From positions 1 to 59,077 of the forward strand of contig JAPOOG010000009.1 in assembly GCA_026713545.1 (NCBI GenBank): a stretch of 59,077 nucleotides of DNA. Reading direction: 5' to 3'. A program made the position numbers and the translations under genes. This document shows positions 34,801-43,923 of this stretch, piece by piece. How positions within the stretch are numbered: position 1 is the first letter of the stretch; each line of letters opens with the position of its first letter. The DNA comes from Bryobacterales bacterium. Lineage in GTDB: Bacteria > Acidobacteriota > Terriglobia > Bryobacterales > UBA6623. The notes beneath the pieces are model-generated. The model had not been told where the DNA came from. It ran no database searches and saw only the letters and a program-made list of their open reading frames with translations.

Positions 34801-35238
34801 ATGGCGGTTCATCGAACAACAAAGCTGCTTTTTGTCTTCTGTCTTGCCGTGGCATCCGTACCGCTGGTGGGTCAGCGGCCTTCGAGTGAGAAGAATCTCG
34901 AGACCGACACGGTCTCTCGCGGCCCGGCAACCCCCCTGAATCGGCAGGCCTCCGTTCTTGACATCATCAAGGTCAAGGGTTCGATCGGCAAGGTCGATCT
35001 GGAAAAGCGCAGTGTCACCGTAGTGCCCCACGGAAAGAAGGCAGGAGGCGAGGTCGAGCTCACCTTTCCCCAGCCGCGAGGGCGCGAGCAAATCAAGGTT
35101 TCGAAGAAGGCCGCCAAGCGCCTGGGCAAGAAGGACATCGAGTTGGAGGAATTGAAGCCGGGCGCCTCCGTGCGGCTCCAATACTATCCGAGCCTGCAAC
35201 AGGTCATGGAATTGATCGTCGATCAGCCAGCCGGCTGA
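34801..35238 (+). CDS. Exported basic protein of unknown function
   Basis: 145 residues; AAGGAG 6 nt before the ATG. Signal peptide (about 1-24). The mature part is small and basic, with IKVKGSIGKVDLEKRSVTVVPHGKK, which resembles an OB-like or beta-strand-rich exported protein of DUF5666 type. No firm assignment. Confidence 0.6.
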   Translation: MAVHRTTKLLFVFCLAVASVPLVGQRPSSEKNLETDTVSRGPATPLNRQASVLDIIKVKGSIGKVDLEKRSVTVVPHGKKAGGEVELTFPQPRGREQIKVSKKAAKRLGKKDIELEELKPGASVRLQYYPSLQQVMELIVDQPAG

Positions 35239-35326
35239 GGGCTCACCTACCCGCATTCCTGACGAGAAGGCCGTCAGGAGCAGCCTCGGCTTCACTTGGA
35301 TGAAGGGCTGTAATAATGGTGGCTCC

Positions 35327-36202
35327 ATGCGGCTCCGAGGCATCTTCGTCTGTCTGACGACACCTTTCGATCATCTCGGAAGCATCTATGTCGCCAAAGT
35401 TCTCCACAACATTGGGCTTTATGACAGAACCACTGTTTCCGGATATGTCTTCGGCACGGCTGAAGGGGAAGCAGCGTTGTTGTCGCACGAAGAGAGGGTC
35501 GCGCTGTGGAAAACCTCCGCCACGGCCGGTACCGAGAAGATTCTCGTGCCGGCGGTAGATGCGCCCTCCGTGCACGAGACTCTGGAATTGATCGGCCGCG
35601 CCTCCGACATGGGTTTCGAGATCGCCCTGCTTCAAATGCCAAGCGGGTCCGATCAGGGGTTGGAGCATGCAGAGACACAGGCGCTCTTCGTTCGTGCGGT
35701 CGCGGACCACTCGCCTCTGCCGTTGATTGTTTCCAGCGAGCGGCATCCGGGCGGGCGGCTGAGTCCCGAAAGGCTCGCTTCGCTCGGTGAACACCCGCGG
35801 GTTACGGGACTTCGTGTCGTGACCGATGACGCCGATTACTTCGGAGCCTGCCTGCAAGCAAGCCGGTGTGACGCCGACGTCATTGCCGGTTGCGCTTCAC
35901 TTCTCGCCCAAGGCCTCACAGAAGGAGCTTCGGCGGCCATGACTGCTTTCTCGGCGGTGGCGCCGTATCTCTGCCTCTCGATCGAAGAGGCAGTGCGTAC
36001 GCGCGAATTCGATGCAGCCAAAGATCTACAGGGAGTAGCCTTACCGGCAATCCACACGATCCGGAAGTTCGGAATTCCTGGACTCAAGGCTGCCGCCGAC
36101 CTCCAGGGCTACTACGGCGGCGTTCCACGGCTGCCGTTGACGCCGTTGGGCCCCGAGGCAAAGGCCGAGATTGCAGAGGTGCTGTGGAACATCAGGAGTT
36201 GA
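35327..36202 (+). CDS. DapA-family protein lacking the Schiff-base lysine
   Basis: 291 residues from the ATG at MRLRGIFVCLTTPFD. The TIM-barrel DapA pattern is plain: GYVFGTAEGEAALLSHEERVAL in place of GTTGE, and VTGLRVVTDDAD where DapA has GIK followed by an acidic residue. The lysine is replaced by arginine, and the conserved tyrosine (LYN.P) is replaced by VSSERHP. Hence a class I aldolase mechanism seems excluded. Probably a binding protein or an altered enzyme. The N-terminus is well conserved. The gene is separate from the exported DapA homologue at 13665. Confidence 0.8.
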   Translation: MRLRGIFVCLTTPFDHLGSIYVAKVLHNIGLYDRTTVSGYVFGTAEGEAALLSHEERVALWKTSATAGTEKILVPAVDAPSVHETLELIGRASDMGFEIALLQMPSGSDQGLEHAETQALFVRAVADHSPLPLIVSSERHPGGRLSPERLASLGEHPRVTGLRVVTDDADYFGACLQASRCDADVIAGCASLLAQGLTEGASAAMTAFSAVAPYLCLSIEEAVRTREFDAAKDLQGVALPAIHTIRKFGIPGLKAAADLQGYYGGVPRLPLTPLGPEAKAEIAEVLWNIRS

Positions 36203-36211
36203 GCCCTCCGC

Positions 36212-36658
36212 TCAAAGTGACCGCTCGGCCAACTCGCCCACCAGGGGTAGAGAGTACCGCTCGCCCCGGCTGGTCTTTACGAGCATGAAGATCCAAACTC
36301 CGATCAGCAGCAAGTCCAGCAGAAAACCTAACGGCAGATCGGGCCCCGGCATCCTTTTGAACCAAGGTCCAATGGCCCAGTCAACGATCAGCCACGCGAC
36401 AAAAAGATACAGCCCTTGGTAAGCGTGAAAGCGAGTGACGCGGTCCCCGCGAAACCGGGCCGAGGCCAAGATGTAGATAGCTACGACCCACCCCAACCAG
36501 GGGAGATAGCTGAGAATCGCCGCCGCTTGCGAACTCAATCCAGATGATGCGTCGTGCGAAGCCGCCCCACCCTGCCTCACCGGTTGGCGTGCGCCGCAAG
36601 CACGACAGAATACGTCGGTCGGCTGGGCCTTGGCTCCGCATTGCGTGCAAAACGGCAA
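36212..36658 (-). CDS. Zinc-ribbon plus DUF4870-like membrane protein
   Basis: 148 residues. The TTG start is supported by AGGAG 11 nt upstream, and by the cysteine pairs CTQCG and CRACG at the very N-terminus (zinc ribbon). The rest holds about three membrane segments with YLPWLGWVVAIYILASA, HAYQGLYLFVAWLIVD and DLLLIGVWIFMLVKT, as in DUF4870. Function unknown. Confidence 0.7.
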   Translation of the reverse strand: MPFCTQCGAKAQPTDVFCRACGARQPVRQGGAASHDASSGLSSQAAAILSYLPWLGWVVAIYILASARFRGDRVTRFHAYQGLYLFVAWLIVDWAIGPWFKRMPGPDLPLGFLLDLLLIGVWIFMLVKTSRGERYSLPLVGELAERSL

Positions 36659-36776
36659 CGGTCTTTGGTCTCCTAGCTGAGCAATACGTACTATCGTGGC
36701 GTCATGTTCCCGCTCGCGGTGAGTGCCGGTCTTGAAAGTAGTAGTCGGGAATGCGGTGCAGCGTATGTCATTTCCG

Positions 36777-38387
36777 TTAGAGCGTCAATACCTGGTGATC
36801 ATGACAGTCGGGTCTGACCGCCCTCCGCACCGACTCCACGAAGTCGGGACCGTGGCGCGCGTAGAACGACAGTGCTGAATACAGGCGCTCCTGGGGATGC
36901 CGCTCGGGATAGATCAAGTTGGTGAGATAGTCTGCGTCCCCCTGGGCACGTGCATCACGACGCAGGCCCTCTTGGGCTGCCTTGGAACGGATCTTGTTGA
37001 ACTGGTAGAGCATCTTCTTGCTGGTGTTTTCGAGCGCCTGCCCTAACGTAGTGTCGAAAGCCGCAAGTTCCCGATGCACCTCGGTCAAGGCCCTTTCGAT
37101 CCGGCTCTGGCCGGTCTCCATTTGTTGCTCCAAACCTGCGGGAACCAGACGCCGCGCAATCTTTCTACGCAAGTCTTCCGCTGTTTGCAAACAGTCGGTC
37201 GGGGAGAGTCGGTAGCGCTTGAGCAAACGTTCGGCTCTTGCATTGATGATGGTCAACGAGACCCGAGGCAACACGGCAGGCATCCGGCCCAACAGCCGGT
37301 CATAGAGGACTTCCGCCTGTGCCAGATAGGCGATCTCGGACGGTCCCGCGATGTAAACCGCCGTGGGCAGCAGGAAGTCCTGAGTCACCGGCCTCAGCAG
37401 GGCATTCGGGGAAAAGCATTGCGGTGCCTCCGCCAAGGTCTCGCGCATGCTGTCGACGGAACAGGCGCCCTCTTCATCTTGATAGCCCTGCGGCGTGCGC
37501 TTCAGAGCAATGCGGAGATCCTGCTCGATGCGAAACAGCAGCGAGGTCTCAGGAGCAACGCGCACCTGCGCGTGATAACCGGCGTCCACAAGAGCTTGGG
37601 ATCGCTCTGCGAGCGCCTCGTTCAACTCCGGTTCCTGCCTTAGCACGCTGTCGAACAGCGGCGCCGCTAGCCTGCGTATGGCCGGGTCCAACGGGTCCAG
37701 GAAGATCAGGCCTGCGTCGCGAAGCAACGAGTTGAGAAGACACCGGAAGCCGTCGCGGAAAGAAACGCCGGCAGGATATGCTCGTTCCGCCAGAACGAGG
37801 GCTTGGGAGCTAAAAGGTAGCTCGGCAAGGTGAGCGCGCAGCTCATCGAGAACGGTGTCCGCAAGGACTACGGTGCCTACCGGTTGGTTCTCGGAGTGCG
37901 GCGCTTTTCCTTGCAGCCTCGCCGGCAGAGTGCTCGTGTCGTGAACCCACGCATGGTCGACTTCGGCGAGATCGTGATCCTCCGTGGCTAACCAGAAGAC
38001 GGCAACCGCGGGCTGCCCGGCCTCTCGCAGCCTCCGGGCGTGTTCCAGAGCCGTAATCGCTTTGTAGAGTGTGAATACCGGGCCGGTATAGATCCCAACC
38101 TGTTGACCGGTCACCGCGACGATCGTATCCGAGCGGCTCAGCAGTTCGACATTCGATGCGGTTGCTTCCCCCATGCCGCTGTTCTGCTGCCGGAGAGCCG
38201 CAACCAGGTCCTGCCGATGTTGAGCCGGTAGGCTTGCTTGCCGGGCTGCTTGGTGAATCGCGTTCGTATCGGGTGGTTGTTGATAGAACGCTCGGACGCG
38301 GTCAAAGCGGTAAAGGTAATCCGTGAAGAGCGCCGTCGAGCCCGGCATCTGGGTCTGCTTCAGGCAGACACTTTCAAGGTCGCTCAA
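36777..38387 (-). CDS. bshC: Bacillithiol biosynthesis cysteine-adding enzyme BshC
   Basis: 536 residues from a TTG at MSDLESVCLKQTQMPGST; another in-frame TTG at 38468 would add 27 residues with no family match. The opening GSTALFTDYLYRFDRVRAFY, TGQQVGIYTGPVFTLYKAITALEHAR, VFWLATEDHDLAEV and YIAGPSEIAYLAQ are BshC signatures. It adds cysteine to glucosamine-malate to give bacillithiol. The C-terminal coiled coil is present. A bacillithiol-transferase-type DinB protein lies at 49720, so the thiol is probably both made and used. Confidence 0.92.
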   Translation of the reverse strand: MSDLESVCLKQTQMPGSTALFTDYLYRFDRVRAFYQQPPDTNAIHQAARQASLPAQHRQDLVAALRQQNSGMGEATASNVELLSRSDTIVAVTGQQVGIYTGPVFTLYKAITALEHARRLREAGQPAVAVFWLATEDHDLAEVDHAWVHDTSTLPARLQGKAPHSENQPVGTVVLADTVLDELRAHLAELPFSSQALVLAERAYPAGVSFRDGFRCLLNSLLRDAGLIFLDPLDPAIRRLAAPLFDSVLRQEPELNEALAERSQALVDAGYHAQVRVAPETSLLFRIEQDLRIALKRTPQGYQDEEGACSVDSMRETLAEAPQCFSPNALLRPVTQDFLLPTAVYIAGPSEIAYLAQAEVLYDRLLGRMPAVLPRVSLTIINARAERLLKRYRLSPTDCLQTAEDLRRKIARRLVPAGLEQQMETGQSRIERALTEVHRELAAFDTTLGQALENTSKKMLYQFNKIRSKAAQEGLRRDARAQGDADYLTNLIYPERHPQERLYSALSFYARHGPDFVESVRRAVRPDCHDHQVLTL

Positions 38388-38916
38388 TCTTCTTGCCCTG
38401 TTGGTCCGGAATTCGTTGCCGGAGCGCTTGGTAGCGGGTGGGGAGGGATGCTTGAATCGCCTTGCCAAGGCGTCACGAGCTTGATGCTACTCTCAGGATC
38501 AGAATAACAGATCGCATTGAGCCAACCCGCGACCAGGCCCGACCAGACTGGACCTCTGCTGTAATACTCTCAGAGCTGTTCCGATGAAGCCTCTGCAAGC
38601 TGCGTTGGGAACGAAGTCAACATGGTTTGGAGTACTGAGTGGATCTCGGTCCGCGCATTCAAGAACGAGAGTCTTGTTAAAGAAAACTCCTTGGCGTACA
38701 TCAGATATCGAAGGAGTTGTGAATCACTGGGAAAGCTCCCGCTTGACCTCCCGTCTCAGCCGTCAGGTGACGTGCCAGGCAGGCTAGAATCGAAATCTTG
38801 CCGCAAGTTCCTGGATGCTTCGGGAGCATGGGCACAGAATCTCCCGGAATGAACACCGGAACCGGAGTCTTCAGCGGGCCGTCCGTCTCTACAGGGCTTT
38901 CTCGAAGGAGCGTGGT
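38388..38916. other. Intergenic region without a recognised feature
   Basis: About 530 bases between bshC and the beta-barrel gene. Short open frames (for example 38622-38852, 76 codons) show no family and no RBS. I see no repeats shared with the other loci here. AAGGAG before 38917 is the only clear signal. Confidence 0.5.
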
Positions 38917-39510
38917 ATGAAACGAATGCTTTGCGCAGTTTGCTTGGTCTTGCTCAACGCCGGCACGGCGGCCTCGCAGTCAGCGGAACTCGGATTGACG
39001 GCAGGCATTTCGGCTTTCAATGACAACGGAATCGGCTCGCTCAGGTCGTTCGCGGAAGGAAATATCCCGGTGACCCTCGGAAACGGCGTGCGGGTCGGCG
39101 CGCGTTGGGCGACGAACAGTTGGACATTTCTGGGACACGAGTTCAGCTACGCGTTTCAGCGCTCGTCGCTGAATATCGGCGACGGGCAATCCCAAGGGAT
39201 GAACGTGCAGAATATCTACTACAACTTCGTCGCGCACGCCACGCCGTCAGGCACACCGGTGCGGCCCTTTGTAACGGCCGGAGCGGGCGTTTCCGTCTAT
39301 TTTCCGCCGGGTGTCTCGTCGCTTTCGGGAGGTGGCAATAATAACTTCGGATACAACTACGGTGGCGGGTTGAAGTTCAAGCTCAGCAACACATTCGGGC
39401 TGCGGTTCGATGTGCGGGATCACGTCACCGGGCGGCCGTTTGACCTCGACGACTCGTCGGGTCGATTTCATAACGTGGAATACTCGGCTACATTCTCACT
39501 GCTGTTCTAG
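38917..39510 (+). CDS. Outer-membrane beta-barrel protein
   Basis: 197 residues; AAGGAG 6 nt before the ATG. Signal peptide MKRMLCAVCLVLLNAGTAASQS, then alternating strands and a terminal aromatic residue (ATFSLLF), as expected for OmpA/OmpW-like barrels. Gly- and Asn-rich loop SSLSGGGNNNFGYNYGGG. Cargo or ligand unknown. Confidence 0.75.
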   Translation: MKRMLCAVCLVLLNAGTAASQSAELGLTAGISAFNDNGIGSLRSFAEGNIPVTLGNGVRVGARWATNSWTFLGHEFSYAFQRSSLNIGDGQSQGMNVQNIYYNFVAHATPSGTPVRPFVTAGAGVSVYFPPGVSSLSGGGNNNFGYNYGGGLKFKLSNTFGLRFDVRDHVTGRPFDLDDSSGRFHNVEYSATFSLLF

Positions 39511-39537
39511 AAAGGGGGAGGCCGCCCCGTCTTTCTC
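39509..39537 (+). terminator. Terminator-like hairpin
   Basis: AGAAAGGGGG, GGCC loop, CCCCGTCTTTCT immediately after the beta-barrel gene. Several mismatches but symmetrical A/T arms that could serve both directions. Confidence 0.45.
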
Positions 39538-39645
39538 GATGGCATTCCGTCGAAGCCTGTCGCCCCGAGAACGATCGGGCAAGCCCACCCCCCAAGCAGG
39601 CTCCGGCCTGCATTTCTCGTCACTCCGCGGCTGAAGGAAGTACGC

Positions 39646-40434
39646 TTACGAATAACTGAGAACCGCGTCGGCTTCGCTGTCGAATGTCTCGAAAACCGTG
39701 TAGAGTTTGGTGATCTGGAGCAGGTCGTTGACCTTCTGCTGCAGGTTGATCAGCTTGAGGCCGGCGCCCTGGTTCGACGCTGTCGTGTAGCTCGACACCA
39801 ATTCGCCGAGACCGGAACTATCGATATAGCCGACGTCTCCGAGGTTCAGCAAGATCTTCTTCTGTCCTTTGCCGAGGACTTCCCGGACCGTGTCCCGGAG
39901 CGTGCCGGATCCTTCTCCGAGTGTAATGCGTCCGCTGAGGTCGATTACGGTTACGCCATCCACATCACGAACGTTCGTTGAAAGGCTCACTTCCTCCTCC
40001 TTGTGACTCCATTCTTGCGGTATCTTCTTGACCATCGCAACTTCGGTGCCCCGCGGCGACACGGGACGAAACGTGATTTCGTCCACGAACGCCCGCGAAA
40101 GCAACAGGCCCCGCCCGGAAGCCTTGAACAAGTTGTCGCCTTCCGTGGGGTCCGGGACCGAATCGGGATCGAATCCGTCCCCTTCGTCCCGAATTGTGAT
40201 GGACAGTTGAGATGGACTGGTGGCTACTGAAAAGTAGACTGACTTCTCCTTACTGTACCGGTTTCCATGAATGACTGCGTTCACGGTGATCTCACGAACC
40301 GCCATCGCAAGCTTTGCGATGACTTCTTCGCCAAGACCGTGATCCTGAGCCAGCGTCTTTACGATGATCTCCGCCGCGTCGACGCTCGATAGAGTACTAT
40401 CAAGCCTCAGGTTCAATTCTCGGCCTGCCGACAT
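39646..40434 (-). CDS. HATPase (RsbW-like anti-sigma kinase) fused to a STAS anti-anti-sigma domain
   Basis: 262 residues from the ATG at MSAGRELNLRLDS. Residues about 1-140 are an HATPase_c-type serine kinase (REITVNAVIHGNR N-box, RDEGDGFDPD G1, ASGRGLLLSRAFVD). About 149-262 are a STAS domain (VTVIDLSGRITLGEGS, ILLNLGDVGYIDSSGLGELV with the phosphorylatable serine). One reading frame covers both. At the join a GTG (39988-39990) is preceded by a perfect AAGGAGG with 5 nt spacing, in the same frame, so free STAS protein could be made too. Normally these two partners are separate genes in a partner-switching pathway that controls a sigma factor or other regulator. Confidence 0.85.
   Translation of the reverse strand: MSAGRELNLRLDSTLSSVDAAEIIVKTLAQDHGLGEEVIAKLAMAVREITVNAVIHGNRYSKEKSVYFSVATSPSQLSITIRDEGDGFDPDSVPDPTEGDNLFKASGRGLLLSRAFVDEITFRPVSPRGTEVAMVKKIPQEWSHKEEEVSLSTNVRDVDGVTVIDLSGRITLGEGSGTLRDTVREVLGKGQKKILLNLGDVGYIDSSGLGELVSSYTTASNQGAGLKLINLQQKVNDLLQITKLYTVFETFDSEADAVLSYS
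39988..40002 (-). promoter_or_regulatory. In-frame internal ribosome-binding site and GTG start
   Basis: On the minus strand AAGGAGG (40002 down to 39996), 5 nt spacer, GTG (39990-39988) start MSLSTNVRDVDGV. It would give a 114-residue STAS protein, matching the usual length of a free antagonist. Confidence 0.65.
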
Positions 40435-40601
40435 AGACGACGGAAATCCGTCTGACCTTCGGTTGTTCCCCCAGCCTGGGGATAGGAAACGATTGCACAC
40501 CCCGAAAGCGAAAGTCAAGGGATCAGCGGGGAGCCTGCGGGAACCGCTGCCTTGGCAGTGTTTCGACGGCTGAAGCGATCCGCTACGCCGAGCGATCGAC
40601 G

Positions 40602-42191
40602 ATGATGGCTACCCGTTACGACATCATCGTCATCGGCGGCGGGCACAACGGTCTTGTTGCCGCCGCCCGGATCGCTGACCGCGGGCTACGGGTATTGGTT
40701 CTCGAGCGCCGGCCGCTCGTCGGTGGCGCCTGCGTCACCGAGAGGATCTTTCCGGGGTACCGCGTCTCAACCGCGGCGTATCTCGTCAGCTTGCTCCCGC
40801 AGCGTATCGTCGATGAGCTGGAGCTTTACCGCTTCGGATACCGGGTGGATCCCAAGGACCCGGCATTCTTTTCGCTCTTCCCGGAAGGTCGGACGTTCAC
40901 CATGTGGCAGGATCAGCGTCGAACCATCGAGGAGATCGGCAAGTTCTCCAAGCGAGATGCTGAGATGTATCCGCGTTATTGCGAGCATATCGACCGTCTG
41001 TCGCGAGTTGTCGAGCCGCTCCTGTTTGTCAGGCCGCCGGATGTTCCGCCGACCACGCTGACAGGCTGGCTGGAGACGCTCAAGCTGGCGGGCCGTTTGC
41101 GTAGTCTTGACGCCAAAGCTTGGAACGGCCTCATCAAGATTTTCACTCAGAGCGTTCATGAGTTCCTGAGTGAATGGTTCGAATCGCAAGCGGTGCGGGC
41201 AACACTGGCAACGGATGGGGTCATCGGTGCGAACGGCGGTCCGATGTCACCCGGCACGGCTTATGTGCTGCTGCATCACTACATGGGCGGCGTCGGAGGA
41301 GTACGCGGCTTGTGGGGGTTCGCCCGGGGCGGAATGGGGACAGTGACGCAAGCAATGGCCGATTGCGCTCGAAGCCGTGGCGCGAAGATCCGTACCGATG
41401 CAACGGTCGGGCGCGTGCTGATTCGGGGCGGCGGGGTCCAGGGGGTCGTACTGGAAAACGGAGAAGAGATCCGAGCGCGGTGCGTTCTCTCGAATGCCGA
41501 TCCGAAGCGGACGTTCTTGGGTCTTGTCGATCCGGGCGACCTTGACAACGAGTTTCGTCAAGCCATCGAGAACTACCGTTCGGAGGGTACCTCGCTGAAG
41601 ATCAACCTCGCGCTTGACCGCCTGCCGGAGTTTACGGCCGCTCCGGGTGCTGGGCCGCATCTTCGAGCCACGATACACATCTGTCCGACCATCGAATACA
41701 TGGAACGCGCCTGGGACAATGCGAAGTACGGGAGCCCGTCGCAACGCCCCATCATCGAGATGACCATCCCCACCATCTACGACCCCTCTCTCGCACCGCC
41801 GGGAAAGCACATCATGGGAGTGTTCGTGCAATACGCGCCCTACACGCTGCGGGAAGGGACTTGGGACGAACTTCGGGATACCTATGCTGACCGGGTTATC
41901 GACTGTATCGCCGAGTACGCACCGAACATTCGCGACATCATTCTGCACCGCCAGGTTCTCACGCCCCTCGACATCGAGCGGGTCTACGGCATTACCGGCG
42001 GTAACATCTTTCACGGGGCGATGAGCATCGACCAGATGTTCTTCAGCCGTCCGGTGGCGCGATGCGCACGATACGCCACACCGGTCCGGGGGTTGTATCT
42101 GTGCGGCGCCGGGGCACACCCCGGCGGCGGCGTCATCGGCGCCGCCGGTTTCAACGCCGCCGGCCGCGTCCTGAAGGATCTGAGGCGGTAG
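40602..42191 (+). CDS. FAD-dependent oxidoreductase (PYROXD2/phytoene-desaturase-like)
   Basis: 529 residues. FAD dinucleotide fold at the N-terminus (DIIVIGGGHNGLVAAARIADRGLRVLVLERR), then GGMGTVTQAMADCARSRGA and the C-terminal GLYLCGAGAHPGGGVIGAAG typical of carotenoid-desaturase-fold oxidoreductases. Closest to human PYROXD2 by overall pattern. The substrate is unknown; no carotenoid genes are nearby. Divergent from the HATPase-STAS gene with an 83-base gap from its TTG alternative. Confidence 0.85.
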   Translation: MMATRYDIIVIGGGHNGLVAAARIADRGLRVLVLERRPLVGGACVTERIFPGYRVSTAAYLVSLLPQRIVDELELYRFGYRVDPKDPAFFSLFPEGRTFTMWQDQRRTIEEIGKFSKRDAEMYPRYCEHIDRLSRVVEPLLFVRPPDVPPTTLTGWLETLKLAGRLRSLDAKAWNGLIKIFTQSVHEFLSEWFESQAVRATLATDGVIGANGGPMSPGTAYVLLHHYMGGVGGVRGLWGFARGGMGTVTQAMADCARSRGAKIRTDATVGRVLIRGGGVQGVVLENGEEIRARCVLSNADPKRTFLGLVDPGDLDNEFRQAIENYRSEGTSLKINLALDRLPEFTAAPGAGPHLRATIHICPTIEYMERAWDNAKYGSPSQRPIIEMTIPTIYDPSLAPPGKHIMGVFVQYAPYTLREGTWDELRDTYADRVIDCIAEYAPNIRDIILHRQVLTPLDIERVYGITGGNIFHGAMSIDQMFFSRPVARCARYATPVRGLYLCGAGAHPGGGVIGAAGFNAAGRVLKDLRR

Positions 42192-42253
42192 AAACCATCC
42201 GACCCCAGCACGGACCGGAAGTTGGGTTCGGCAAGCGCTTCGACCTCATCCGA

Positions 42254-43579
42254 TCAAGCGTCGCACTTCTTGTTCGGCCAGCGGCTCTCGACATACTCCA
42301 TCGCCTCCTGCCGTGTAGCAATCCGCCCCTCGAGTTGAGCATCCTCCACATCCCCGAGCATCTCCTGAAACAACGGTCCAGGCGCATATCCCGCCGCAAT
42401 CAGATCATTCCCGGTTAACAAGCGTGGTGGGCTCAGCTCCTCTTCCGGCAGGGCGGCGAGCTTCGCGCGGGCCATGTCGTACAAGCGCAGCTTGCCGTGG
42501 CTCCCAAGGCAATCGAGACGGTGGAGCTCGAGGTGCTCCTCGATGTGCGGCATGCGCAGGAACTTCTTGAGAGTGCTCTGCCGCATCTCCGGCACATGGA
42601 TGAACCGCATGTGGTTCGCGACCAGCGCAAGCACCTGCTCTGTCACCTCGCCCGGATACCGCAGACGCCTGCAGATTGCCTCTGCCATCTTCATGCCGAC
42701 CTCGACATGACCGTTGAATCGGATACGCTCCGGAGAACGCTCGAACGTAGCCGGTTTGCCGATGTCGTGCAATAGCGTCCCGAGCGCCAGCGTCACCGTC
42801 GGGTTCTGCAGCTTGTCGAGCATGATGAGCGTGTGCGTCCACACATCGCCTTCAGGGTGGTGTTGCGGCGATTGCTCGACGCCCTTCAGCGACGAGACCT
42901 CAGGCAGAATCACTTTCAGCAATCCCGTTTCATCCAGCAGCTCGAAACCGCGTCGCGCCCCGCCCTCGCAGAGAATACGGCTGATCTCGTCGCGAATCCG
43001 CTCGACCGAGATCTGTCTGATCGTGGGCGCCTGCTTCTGGATCGCCTCGAACGTCGCGGCCTCGATCTCGAATCCGAGCCGCGCAGCGAAGCGGATAGCC
43101 CGCAGCATCCGCAGCTTGTCTTCCGTAAACCGTTTGTGCGGATCGCCGATCGCTCGAATGCGACTATCCGTCAGATCGGCGCGGCCTTCAACAAAGTCCA
43201 GATACTTCTTCCCGACCGGGTCGAAGAGAATGCCGTTGATCGTAAAGTCGCGCCGGCGAACGTCCTCCTTCGCGTTCCGCGTAAACGTCACACCCTCGGG
43301 ACGCCGTCCGTCGCGATAGTCGTGGTCCGAACGGAAAGTCGCTACCTGCACGTCCACGCCGTCCCGGCGAACCAATACCACGCCGAACTGCGCTCCAACG
43401 TGGATGGCGTCTGGGAAATGGCGCAGCAGGTTCTCCGGCGTCGCGTCGGTGGCGACGTCGTAGTCCTTTGCGGCAATGCCGAGCAGCCGATCACGCACGC
43501 ACCCGCCCGCCCAGTAGGCCTCATGACCGTGCGACCGCAGCGTATTGATGATTTCGCGTGAAAGTTGCTCGCTGTCCAT
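42254..43579 (-). CDS. cca: CCA tRNA nucleotidyltransferase or poly(A) polymerase
   Basis: 441 residues; AAGGCGGAC before the ATG. Class II nucleotidyltransferase: GGCVRDRLLG (25-34), DYDVATDATPE (Mg-binding DxD), RRDFTINGILFD, ERIRDEISRIL, and an HD domain with LLHDIGKP. Adds CCA to tRNA 3' ends; family members may instead be poly(A) polymerases. Confidence 0.88.
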   Translation of the reverse strand: MDSEQLSREIINTLRSHGHEAYWAGGCVRDRLLGIAAKDYDVATDATPENLLRHFPDAIHVGAQFGVVLVRRDGVDVQVATFRSDHDYRDGRRPEGVTFTRNAKEDVRRRDFTINGILFDPVGKKYLDFVEGRADLTDSRIRAIGDPHKRFTEDKLRMLRAIRFAARLGFEIEAATFEAIQKQAPTIRQISVERIRDEISRILCEGGARRGFELLDETGLLKVILPEVSSLKGVEQSPQHHPEGDVWTHTLIMLDKLQNPTVTLALGTLLHDIGKPATFERSPERIRFNGHVEVGMKMAEAICRRLRYPGEVTEQVLALVANHMRFIHVPEMRQSTLKKFLRMPHIEEHLELHRLDCLGSHGKLRLYDMARAKLAALPEEELSPPRLLTGNDLIAAGYAPGPLFQEMLGDVEDAQLEGRIATRQEAMEYVESRWPNKKCDA

Positions 43580-43600
43580 GTCCGCCTTGTCTTGATGCTA

Positions 43601-43858
43601 GCAGCCCGTGGTGGAAGTCCCGTGGAAGGCGCGGAGGGCTCCTGCGGTCGCACGGCGAGGAGTGAGGAGGATGGCGATCCGGGTGATCTCCTCCGAAGAA
43701 CGACATAGCCGACGACCGCAAACGCCCGTCGCCCAAAGGGTTACGCGCCGCTTCCGGCCAGCTAAGCAGAGAGCACAGTGCCGAGTTCCTGGACTGGGCA
43801 CGCGTTACGCAATGGCCCCAAGGCGCGTAACGCCGCCGCGTGACTTGCACCACGGGCC
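43601..43858. mobile_element. MITE-like element, family 2, copy 2
   Basis: 258 bp, flanked by TA on both sides, with imperfect terminal inverted repeats (GCCCGTGGTGGAAGTCCCG and complement of CGTGACTTGCACCACGGGC). Inner inverted pair GTTACGCGCC (about 43739) and GGCGCGTAAC (about 43822). Shares interior blocks with 27790-28132. It encodes nothing. Confidence 0.7.
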
Positions 43859-43888
43859 TAGGGGCGGTCTCTGACGGAATCAAGTTCA

Positions 43889-43923
43889 TTGGGACAATCA
43901 GGCTCTGTCGTACACTGTGGCCA
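43889..43923 (+). promoter_or_regulatory. Possible leaderless promoter for the Tat esterase
   Basis: TTGGGA (43889-43894), 16-base spacer, TACACT (43911-43916), ATG at 43923, seven bases after the -10. No Shine-Dalgarno is visible. The spacing suggests transcription starts at or next to the ATG. Confidence 0.4.
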
